A stretch of 5,646 nt of DNA from the NCBI GenBank assembly GCA_900321915.1, contig ONXW01000053.1, positions 1 to 5,646 of the forward strand, read 5' to 3'. Positions 1 to 5,646 of this stretch are shown here, in pieces. The stretch's first letter is position 1, and each line of letters starts with the position of its first letter. The DNA comes from an uncultured Eubacteriales bacterium (GTDB lineage: Bacteria; Bacillota; Clostridia; Lachnospirales; Lachnospiraceae). The notes beneath the pieces are model-generated. The model was not told the DNA's origin. It worked only from the letters and a program-made list of their open reading frames with translations, and did no database searches. The translations under genes were made by a program, and so were the position numbers.

Positions 1-1
1 A

Positions 2-2539
2 CAGAATGTGTTTGTGCCGGAAGGCCGGCCGCAGGAGCCCGCGGAAAAGCGGGTGAGGACGCTGGAACAGCCGGCCCTGGACGCGGAAGAGCCTCCGAAG
101 CAGGGAACAATCCTTCTTGAGGAGGAGCCTGTCCCGGCGGCGGAACCCCCGAAGCAGGGAACGATCCTTCTTGAGGAAGAACCGGTTCCGGCGGCGGAGC
201 CTCCGAAGCAGGGAACAATCCTTCTTGAGGAAGAACCGGGTCCGGCGGCGGAAACGCCGAAACAGGGAACCATACTTCTGGAAGAGGAAACCGTCCCGGC
301 GGCGGAACCTCCGAAGCAGGGGACGATCCTCCTGGACGAAGAACCTGTCCCGGCGGCGGGAGCGCAGAAGCAGGGGACGATTCTCCTGGATGAGGAGGCC
401 CAGGGCGCAAACGGCACCATTTTCCTGGATGAAGATGCCCCCGCGGGCGCCCCGAAGATGGCCGCTTCTTCCCAGGTGATAAACGGCTTCAGCGGGCAGC
501 CGCAGGCACGGAAGGCCGCTTTCGATGATACGGAGCGGAAAGCGGATGCGGCTTTCCTGAAAAGCCGCGGATTCTTCCGGTGCCTCTCCTGTATGCAGGA
601 ATATGATACGGAGCACTTTAAAGCCTGCCCGTACTGCGGGTTCGTGCAGGGAACCGGGCCCCGCGAGGAGTATCATCTCTATCCCGGAGCCATTCTCTCA
701 GGCCGCTATGTGATCGGAACCGTACTCGGTTTCGGCGGATTCGGCATCACCTATAAGGCGTGGGATCTGCAGCTGCAGACGGTGATCGCCATCAAGGAAT
801 ACTACCCGGTTGGACAGGTAAACCGTATCCCCGGAACCAAAAAGGTGATCCGTTATTCCGGAAAAACGGGAAATGCCTACGACAAAGGCCTGGAACGCTT
901 CCTGGAGGAGGCGCGGAATACCGCGAAGTTCAACCAGCATCCCAACATTGTCCACGTATTCAATTTCTTTGAGGAAAACGGAACGGCCTATATGACCATG
1001 GAACTGCTGGTCGGCGAAGACCTGCTGCAGTACATGAAGCGCCACGGCGGGAAAATCAGCGTCCCCGAAGCGGTTTCCATGTTCTCCTATATCGCGGATG
1101 CCCTGAAGGAGATTCATTCCAAGGGTATGATTCACCGGGATCTGTCCCCGGATAACTTCTTTATCTGCCAGGACAGCACGGTGAAGCTGATTGACCTGGG
1201 CGCAGCCCGGTTCTCCAGCGATTACGACGAAAAGGAAAAGACCATCATGCTGAAGGTGGGCATGGCCCCGCCGGAGCAGTATTTCAAAAAAGGCCACCAG
1301 GGCCCGTGGACCGATGTCTACGCCCTTTCCGCATCGCTCTACTGGGCGCTCACCGGAGTGGAGCCGGAGGAATCCACGGACCGTCAGAAGGAGGATCTGC
1401 TGAAACCTCCGTCAATGCTTAATCCGGAGATTCCGGAGCAGATAAGCAGGGTTATCATGAAAGGCATGGACCTGCTGCCGGAGCTCAGGTTCCAGTCCAT
1501 GGATGACTTCCGCAGGGCTCTCAGGGGCGAGAAGACCGTGGTCGAGAACAAAACCCTGGTAAAGCGGCGCCGCAGGAGAAGGACCATGCTTATCGCTGGC
1601 GGCCTTGCCATAGCCCTGGCCGGGGTGGCTGCCGGCGCGGGTATGTATATGATGAAGCGGGATGAGGAATACCTGTCCGCGTCCACCGTCTCCATATGGA
1701 TCCCCGTCCCGGAGGACGCGGATGAGAAAGAGCAGGAAAAACGGTGGAATGAAGTCCTGCAGACGTTCCGGGAGGATTATCCCGCCGTTACGGTCAAACT
1801 GGAGCTCATTCCGGAGGAAGACTACACGGATGACCTGGCGGATGCCCTGGAAAAGGGAAATGCCCCCGCTCTTTTCATGAGCACCGGGCTCGGCGCGGAG
1901 AGCGAAGAGTATTTTGCGGATCTGGAGCAGACCCTGGAGAGAATCGACAGGGGGGACTATTATTACCTGTCGGAGTATGAGCGCATCTATCCCGAAAGAA
2001 AACGGCTGCCCATGGGATTCCATGAGAATGTCGTTTACGGCAATGTCATTCTCGCGCAGGACGGGAAGGAACTGCCTGAGAAAAATGATAAAGAGGCGTT
2101 CCTCGCGAAAGAGAGCCTGCTGTGTGTGGCTGACACCAGGGATTTCTACGAAATGCAGGAAAACCTGCGCGCTGTCTATACCATACTTCCCCAGGAGGAT
2201 CCCGCAAAATGCGGGGTTGCCTTTGATACGGAGTGGAGCGTCTATGAGGACGCGGACCGGAAGGAGAAAAATGCCGCAAAGCGCATTCTCACCTACATGA
2301 TGTCCCCGGCAGGACAGCAGCTTCTGCACATAGAGGGACAGCGGTCCATGCCGCTCTCAAAGGAACAGCTGGAACAGTACCTGGCTGTCTACCCGCAGCT
2401 TTCCGTTCTTCTGGAAGAGCCGGAGAAGCTTCAGGTATACACGGAACAGCAGCTTGAAACCATGTCGGAAGAGCTCTTCAGGGAGCTTGTCACGACAGAG
2501 GAAATCAGAGATACCATCTCGGCAACAGAGGCGAGCTGA
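2..2539 (+). CDS. Transmembrane Ser/Thr protein kinase with zinc ribbon and solute-binding-like outer domain (5' end missing)
   Basis: Predicted membrane kinase coupling an outside sensor to cytoplasmic Ser/Thr phosphorylation. The frame is open to the window edge; the first possible start, GTG at 8, has no Shine-Dalgarno, so the true start probably lies upstream. Residues are numbered from that GTG. 29-143: Thr-containing repeats. 192-211: zinc ribbon (CxxC, then CPYCG). About 230-505: Hanks-type kinase, with Gly-rich loop GFGGFG 241-246, Lys263, helix-C Glu301, HRDLSPDN 376-383 (Asp378, Asn383), DLG 396-398 instead of DFG, APPE 420-423, and GPWTDVY 432-438. 519-525: KRRRRRR, then one membrane helix at about 527-549, putting the kinase inside. 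About 559-843: resembles family-1 solute-binding proteins, with VSIWIP near the start, YGN near 677-679, and ILTYMMSPAGQQ near 760-771 followed by MPLSKEQ. It has about 285 residues against roughly 400 for the family, so the middle is shortened. Position HRD+2 is Ser380 rather than Lys. Kinase assignment is firm; the outer-domain call is moderate. Confidence 0.9.
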   Translation, partial: QNVFVPEGRPQEPAEKRVRTLEQPALDAEEPPKQGTILLEEEPVPAAEPPKQGTILLEEEPVPAAEPPKQGTILLEEEPGPAAETPKQGTILLEEETVPAAEPPKQGTILLDEEPVPAAGAQKQGTILLDEEAQGANGTIFLDEDAPAGAPKMAASSQVINGFSGQPQARKAAFDDTERKADAAFLKSRGFFRCLSCMQEYDTEHFKACPYCGFVQGTGPREEYHLYPGAILSGRYVIGTVLGFGGFGITYKAWDLQLQTVIAIKEYYPVGQVNRIPGTKKVIRYSGKTGNAYDKGLERFLEEARNTAKFNQHPNIVHVFNFFEENGTAYMTMELLVGEDLLQYMKRHGGKISVPEAVSMFSYIADALKEIHSKGMIHRDLSPDNFFICQDSTVKLIDLGAARFSSDYDEKEKTIMLKVGMAPPEQYFKKGHQGPWTDVYALSASLYWALTGVEPEESTDRQKEDLLKPPSMLNPEIPEQISRVIMKGMDLLPELRFQSMDDFRRALRGEKTVVENKTLVKRRRRRRTMLIAGGLAIALAGVAAGAGMYMMKRDEEYLSASTVSIWIPVPEDADEKEQEKRWNEVLQTFREDYPAVTVKLELIPEEDYTDDLADALEKGNAPALFMSTGLGAESEEYFADLEQTLERIDRGDYYYLSEYERIYPERKRLPMGFHENVVYGNVILAQDGKELPEKNDKEAFLAKESLLCVADTRDFYEMQENLRAVYTILPQEDPAKCGVAFDTEWSVYEDADRKEKNAAKRILTYMMSPAGQQLLHIEGQRSMPLSKEQLEQYLAVYPQLSVLLEEPEKLQVYTEQQLETMSEELFRELVTTEEIRDTISATEAS
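92..436 (+). repeat. Tandem 54-bp coding repeats (18-residue KQGTILLEEE units)
   Basis: Six in-frame 18-residue units begin at about 92, 146, 200, 254, 308 and 362. The consensus is PPKQGTILLEEEPVPAAE, and a seventh partial unit (GTIFLDED) ends at 436. At the DNA level units 1-3 are the most alike and differ mainly at third codon positions. Units 4-6 drift more, with TP or AQ replacing PP and D replacing E. The core KQGT-I-L-L followed by three acidic residues is the best conserved part, while the Pro/Ala spacer varies, so the core is probably what is selected. This stretch lies before the zinc ribbon and is predicted to be disordered and cytoplasmic. Confidence 0.92.
2527..2531 (+). promoter_or_regulatory. 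Ribosome binding site for the PASTA kinase, inside the end of the upstream gene
   Basis: AGAGG lies seven bases before the ATG at 2539. That ATG shares its A with the stop codon of the upstream kinase (TGATG). The site supports this start and suggests translational coupling, so that the two kinases are made in related amounts. Confidence 0.7.
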
Positions 2540-4761
2540 TGAATAAACTATGTCTTGGATGTTTTAATACCTTTGATGATTCCGCCGGACAGTGCCCATA
2601 CTGCGGCGCAGTCAACGGAATTCCCGCCAATGAAGCCTACCAGCTTCCGGCGGGGTCCCGCCTGAAGGACCGTTTTATTATCGGGCGGGTTCTCGGGTCC
2701 GGCGGATTCGGCGTAACCTATCTCGCTTATGATGAGATGCTGCGCATCCGCTGTGCGGTAAAGGAATACCTGCCCGGCGAATTCTGCACCCGTGTTCCCG
2801 GGGCCGCGCGCGTAACGATATACAGCGGCGAGAATTACGAGCAGTTCATGGCCGGCAAGGAAAAGTTCCTGGAGGAATCCCAGAAGCTGGCGCAGTTCCG
2901 GTCCGAGAAAGAGATCGTCCATGTCTTTGACTGTTTTGAGGAAAATGAGACCGCGTACATCGTCATGGAATACCTGGACGGCGAGTCGCTCCGCGACAAG
3001 CTGGAACGGGTAGGCAAGCTTCCCGTGGACGAGGCGATGGGGATTCTCAGGAGCATTCTCTCGGGCCTGATCAAGGTCCATAAGACAGGAATGCTGCACC
3101 GCGACGTGGCGCCCGACAACATTTTCCTCATGCGAAGCGGGGATATCAAGCTGTTTGACTTCGGCGCCGCGAGATTTGCCACGACAAAGCGCAGCCGGAG
3201 CCTGACCGTCCAGGTCAAATCCGGATTTACGCCCATCGAGCAGTACCAGAGCCGTGGAAACCAGGGCCCGTGGACAGATGTCTACGCGTCCGCGGCGACT
3301 TTCTACAAGATGGTAACCGGGGAGACGCCCCAGGACTCCATGGAGAGGGCGGCCAAAGACAGGCTGGTGCCCCTGTATAAGAAAGTGAAGATTGACCGGA
3401 ATGTCAGCAATGCGGTCATGAACGCACTGAATATCGACCCGGTCCACAGAACGGCATCGGCGGAAATGTTCCTCGCGGAGCTGAATTCCGACAAGGTCAA
3501 GCGCAAGGAAGAGAAGCGGAGACAGGCGGATATCGGAAAGATGTCCATGCTTTCCAAGGGGCTTATCCTGGCGGGACTCCTGCTGGCGGCCGGCGCGGTT
3601 CTCTTTGCGGCGAGGGCGAGTTTCGAGAGGCTCCTTCCGCACAATACACTGAACCGGGAAGTCATGATGCCGGACCTTATCGGCCTGGATCCGGAGGAAT
3701 CCGACAAAATGCTGCGGGATATTGGCCTGCGGCTCCAGGTTACGGAAAAAGAGTATTCCACGGAGATTATGAAAAACAAGATTGTCGCCCAGTCCGTCAA
3801 GGCCGCGACGCCCGTGGCGGCAGATGAAACCGTGGAGGTTACGCTGTCCGCCGGTATCGAGCAGACCTATGTCCCGGATTTTGTCGGGCAGGACGGGGAG
3901 AGCGCGAAGGCTGACCTGCTGGATTTCGGTCTGCAGCCCTCCTGGAGCGAGGCGGAATCCTACTTTGCTCCCGGGGCTGTCGTATCCCAGAGCAGGAATC
4001 CCTACGAAGTTCTGGACAGCGGATCCGAGATCAAAATGGTGACATCAAAGGGGTATGCGGACACCTCCGCTTCCGGTACGGCCACGGTGGATAATTATGT
4101 GGGCCTTACCCTGGAGGAAGCCGGAAAGCTGGCGGAAGACAAGCATATCTATATTGTCAGGAAAGTGGAGCTGCCGAACGATACGGTGCCGGACGGCGTA
4201 ATCACCGCCCAGGAACCGGCGGAGGGCACAGAGCTTTCGGTATACTCGGCAGTGAAGCTCACCGTCAGCAGCGGAAGGGAACGCGTTCTTGTCCCGGACG
4301 TGACGCTGATCAAAGAGGATGAAGCGACGCAGAAGCTGGCGGATGCAGGATTCCAGGTCAGGCTGGAGGACGGCTTCAGCGATGTGTATGAAGCCGGGAT
4401 GATTATGGGCCAGGATCCTGCGGAGAACTCCATGCTGGAGGTCGGGACCGAGATTGTCCTGACTGTCAGCCGCGGTTCCGAGGAAGAGTACCTGCGCCTG
4501 CAGGAGGAATCCCGGGCGGCAGCGGAATCTGAGGCGGCGAGACGGCGCCAGCAGAATAACAGCAATACCGGAGGCGGCAATACCGGCGGCGGAAACACAG
4601 GAGGAGGACAGGCGGCGCCTGCACCTGCCCCGGCTCCCGCGCCCGCACCTGCCCCGGCTCCCGCACCTGCACCTGCACCTGCCCCGGCACCGCCGCCGCA
4701 GACGCAGGCACCGAGCAATGGCGGATTTGACAGCCTGGTGGATTTCTATTCCGGAGGCTGA
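2539..4761 (+). CDS. Zinc-ribbon, PASTA-domain Ser/Thr protein kinase (PknB/PrkC/Stk1-like)
   Basis: Membrane Ser/Thr kinase of the PASTA type. Known relatives (PknB, PrkC, Stk1) sense peptidoglycan fragments and control cell-wall growth, division or germination. 5-23: zinc ribbon (CxxC, then CPYCG), not usual for PknB. About 45-325: kinase, with GSGGFG 53-58, Lys75, helix-C Glu113, HRDVAPDN 187-194, DFG 207-209, TPIE 231-234, GPWTDVY, and a Thr/Ser-rich activation loop (Thr215, Thr216, Ser219, Ser221, Thr223). About 341-358: single membrane helix after a Lys/Arg-rich stretch. Four PASTA repeats lie at about 374-440, 443-507, 513-580 and 582-647. 648-740: acidic/Arg-rich segment, three NTGGG units, an Ala-Pro run, and the end SNGGFDSLVDFYSGG. 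HRD+2 is Ala191 in place of the usual catalytic-loop Lys. The zinc ribbon and kinase resemble those of the upstream gene, suggesting duplication followed by a sensor swap. Start set by AGAGG and the overlap. Confidence 0.95.
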   Translation: MNKLCLGCFNTFDDSAGQCPYCGAVNGIPANEAYQLPAGSRLKDRFIIGRVLGSGGFGVTYLAYDEMLRIRCAVKEYLPGEFCTRVPGAARVTIYSGENYEQFMAGKEKFLEESQKLAQFRSEKEIVHVFDCFEENETAYIVMEYLDGESLRDKLERVGKLPVDEAMGILRSILSGLIKVHKTGMLHRDVAPDNIFLMRSGDIKLFDFGAARFATTKRSRSLTVQVKSGFTPIEQYQSRGNQGPWTDVYASAATFYKMVTGETPQDSMERAAKDRLVPLYKKVKIDRNVSNAVMNALNIDPVHRTASAEMFLAELNSDKVKRKEEKRRQADIGKMSMLSKGLILAGLLLAAGAVLFAARASFERLLPHNTLNREVMMPDLIGLDPEESDKMLRDIGLRLQVTEKEYSTEIMKNKIVAQSVKAATPVAADETVEVTLSAGIEQTYVPDFVGQDGESAKADLLDFGLQPSWSEAESYFAPGAVVSQSRNPYEVLDSGSEIKMVTSKGYADTSASGTATVDNYVGLTLEEAGKLAEDKHIYIVRKVELPNDTVPDGVITAQEPAEGTELSVYSAVKLTVSSGRERVLVPDVTLIKEDEATQKLADAGFQVRLEDGFSDVYEAGMIMGQDPAENSMLEVGTEIVLTVSRGSEEEYLRLQEESRAAAESEAARRRQQNNSNTGGGNTGGGNTGGGQAAPAPAPAPAPAPAPAPAPAPAPAPAPPPQTQAPSNGGFDSLVDFYSGG
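4564..4608 (+). repeat. Three in-frame NTGGG units in the PASTA kinase tail
   Basis: Codons for Asn-Thr-Gly-Gly-Gly occur three times in a row, residues 676-690 of the PASTA kinase. Codon choice varies between copies (aat/aac, acc/aca, ggc/gga). The segment is a flexible linker on the outer side of the membrane, directly before the Ala-Pro run. Confidence 0.85.
4615..4692 (+). repeat. Ala-Pro dipeptide run (13 units) in the PASTA kinase tail
   Basis: Thirteen consecutive Ala-Pro pairs (residues 693-718) are followed by two more prolines. The DNA contains an 18-base unit, gcacctgccccggctccc, at 4621-4638 and again at 4645-4662. Three gcacct hexamers then follow at 4663-4680. This nested structure suggests growth by slippage or unequal exchange, so the length probably varies among strains. 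Ala-Pro runs form stiff extended rods and are common in wall-spanning segments of surface proteins. Confidence 0.9.
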
Positions 4762-4844
4762 CGCACATAAACAGATACCTGAAAACAATAAACAGAAAAA
4801 CAAAGGAATCAGGAGCGGAGGATACTCCGGGAAAGGGAGAAGCA
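4762..4844. other. 83-base intergenic gap, A-rich, with no clear terminator
   Basis: The first half is A-rich (about 4769-4806). A small perfect hairpin follows: CGGAG 4816-4820, loop GATA, CTCCG 4825-4829. It has only five pairs and no T-run after it, so it is not a convincing intrinsic terminator. It lies just upstream of the ribosome binding site of the next gene and might modestly affect translation or mRNA ends. No confident -35/-10 promoter was seen, so read-through from the kinases is the simplest reading. Confidence 0.5.
4832..4838 (+). promoter_or_regulatory. Ribosome binding site for the secreted cell-wall-binding protein
   Basis: AAAGGGA lies six bases before the ATG at 4845. It decides the start, which gives a well-formed signal peptide directly at the N-terminus. 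Confidence 0.7.
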
Positions 4845-5573
4845 ATGAAAAAGTTAGCAGCAATTCTTGCGGCGGCAGTAATGACGATGATGTCTGCCAT
4901 GACGGTCCAGGCAGGATGGGCTTATGACGCCTACGGCTGGTGGTTTGAGGAGGCAAACGGAAGCTACTACACCAACACATTTAAAGAAATCAACGGCGCT
5001 ACCTATTATTTCGGCCCCGACGGCTACATGAAGACCGGCTGGGTCCAGGATCCTGAAGGCGGATGGCACCTGATGGCGGCTTCCGGCGAGCAGCTGACAG
5101 GCTGGCAGAAGGTGAACAACCTCTGGTATTACCTGAATGAGCGCGGCGTTATGCAGACGGGCAAGCTCACTTTGGACAACAACCGGGAATACCTGATCGG
5201 ACCGGACGGTGCGCTGATTGTAAACCAGATTGCGGAATACATGGGCGCATGGTATGAGACGGACGGCAACGGCAAGATCATAAAGAACAAGACCACGACC
5301 AATTCCGCGGGAAAGAAGATCCGCCACGGCGAGGACGGTTCCATCAGCACCATGAATGATGAGGGCTGGAACCTGATTCTCGGCACGGATGATTCCGTGG
5401 ATCTGATGAAGAAAGAGCTGATCGAGTACCTGGAAGACCACGGCAGCGTCTCCACTTTCCGTTCCAAAGCGAGACAGCAGCTGAAGAACCATATGTCCTC
5501 TGATGAGCTTGAAGAGTGGATTGATGAAGTTATCTTCGATTACAGCGATGAAGACGAAGACTGGTGGGATTAA
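4845..5573 (+). CDS. Secreted choline-binding-type cell-wall repeat protein
   Basis: Exported protein predicted to sit on the cell surface by binding wall polymers. Residues 1-23 are a signal peptide: MKK, a hydrophobic Ala/Met-rich core, then VQA as a likely cleavage site before GWAYD. Residues 24 to about 147 carry degenerate cell-wall-binding repeats of the choline-binding (CW_binding_1) type, best seen as INGATYYFGPDGYMKTGW (49-66), then GWQKVNNLWYYLNERGVMQTG (86-106), with weaker units to about 147 (YLIGPDGALI; AWYETDGNGKII). In known relatives the paired aromatics bind choline or other wall-polymer groups; ligand here is unknown. Residues about 160-242 match no family I recognise: a helical, charged segment with KKELIEYLEDHG and SSDELEEWIDEVI, ending in an acidic, Trp-rich tail (SDEDEDWWD). 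No catalytic domain or LPXTG anchor is visible. The position after the PASTA kinase suggests a wall-related partner or output, which is inference. Confidence 0.85.
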   Translation: MKKLAAILAAAVMTMMSAMTVQAGWAYDAYGWWFEEANGSYYTNTFKEINGATYYFGPDGYMKTGWVQDPEGGWHLMAASGEQLTGWQKVNNLWYYLNERGVMQTGKLTLDNNREYLIGPDGALIVNQIAEYMGAWYETDGNGKIIKNKTTTNSAGKKIRHGEDGSISTMNDEGWNLILGTDDSVDLMKKELIEYLEDHGSVSTFRSKARQQLKNHMSSDELEEWIDEVIFDYSDEDEDWWD

Positions 5574-5584
5574 CTGACAGACAC

Positions 5585-5590
5585 GGGGGA
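5585..5590 (+). promoter_or_regulatory. Probable ribosome binding site for the zinc-ribbon gene
   Basis: GGGGGA lies nine bases before the ATG at 5600. A second purine run, AAGGG at 5593-5597, is only two bases from that ATG and too close to serve. The gap of 26 bases from the previous stop contains no terminator, so co-transcription is likely. Confidence 0.45.
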
Positions 5591-5599
5591 TGAAGGGCA

Positions 5600-5646
5600 A
5601 TGGCTTTTTGTACGAATTGCGGCAGTCCTCTGCCGGACGGAACAAG
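5600..5646 (+). CDS. Start of a zinc-ribbon protein (3' end outside the window)
   Basis: Only the first 15 codons are present: MAFCTNCGSPLPDGT. The CTNCGSPLPDGT pattern is the first half of a short zinc ribbon of the kind found at the N-terminus of many small or multidomain Bacillota proteins. The second CxxC pair would follow beyond the window. The rest of the protein, and so its function, cannot be seen. It is the third gene in this cluster with a zinc ribbon close to the N-terminal side, which supports membership in the same system. An overlapping ATG at 5590 in another frame is also open, but its product has no recognisable motif. Confidence 0.7.
   Translation, partial: MAFCTNCGSPLPDGT

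Noticed and set aside
117..479. Arg-rich open frame on the + strand within the repeat array
   Set aside because: It is the alternative-frame reading of the 54-bp repeats. The other frame encodes the coherent KQGTILLEEE units that continue into the zinc ribbon and kinase.
1412..2329. Minus-strand open frame of about 305 codons opposite the solute-binding-like region
   Set aside because: It has no domain or motif and fully overlaps the kinase gene, whose + frame continues from the kinase domain through the membrane helix to a natural stop.
2548..3642. Minus-strand open frame of about 364 codons opposite the PASTA kinase domain
   Set aside because: The + strand carries all the kinase motifs here; the antisense product is unlike any protein family and reflects GC-rich codon bias.
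4615..4692. CRISPR array or mobile-element repeat
   Set aside because: The repeats are short, contiguous, in frame and encode Ala-Pro pairs; there are no spacers.
4816..4829. Intrinsic terminator after the PASTA kinase
   Set aside because: The stem is only five base pairs and is followed by GGAAAGGG instead of a T-run.
4045..4980. Long minus-strand open frames opposite the PASTA tail, one rich in Gly-Ala
   Set aside because: They are reverse readings of the GC-rich Ala-Pro and PASTA coding DNA. They have no recognisable domain and lie over a well-supported + strand gene.
4854..5645. Minus-strand open frame opposite the wall-binding protein
   Set aside because: It has no motif, and the + strand has a ribosome binding site, signal peptide and wall-binding repeats.

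Overview
The window most likely comes from a Gram-positive Bacillota genome, probably a clostridial or Lachnospiraceae-type anaerobe. The grounds are a GC-rich, densely packed operon, AGAGG/AAAGGGA-type ribosome binding sites, a PASTA-domain Ser/Thr kinase, and a secreted protein with choline-binding-type (Trp/Tyr/Gly) cell-wall repeats. Taxonomy is an inference from gene content; nothing here fixes the species.

Layout: all real genes lie on the + strand and read as one transcription unit. (1) Positions 2-2539 hold a 5'-incomplete gene for a membrane Ser/Thr kinase. In order it has a KQGTILLEEE-type 18-residue repeat array, a zinc ribbon, a Hanks-type kinase domain, one membrane helix, and an outside domain that looks like a shortened family-1 ABC solute-binding protein. 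(2) Positions 2539-4761 overlap the previous stop by one base (TGATG). They encode a second kinase with a zinc ribbon, kinase domain, one membrane helix, four PASTA repeats and a long low-complexity tail of NTGGG and Ala-Pro repeats. (3) After 83 bases comes a secreted cell-wall-binding repeat protein with an unrecognised acidic C-terminal part (4845-5573). (4) After 26 bases a new gene starts with a zinc-ribbon motif and runs off the window (5600-5646).

How they may work together: both kinases place a catalytic domain in the cytoplasm and a different sensor outside. One sensor is solute-binding-like and the other is the PASTA type, known in PknB/PrkC/Stk1 kinases to bind peptidoglycan or muropeptides. 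The downstream secreted protein would sit on the cell wall. The inferred picture is an envelope-sensing phosphorylation module with two inputs. The Thr-containing repeats of the first kinase could act as a phospho-threonine docking array. No PP2C phosphatase or FHA protein is visible; either could lie outside the window.

No tRNA, rRNA, CRISPR array, insertion sequence or convincing terminator was seen. The only gene-free stretches are 83 and 26 bases long.
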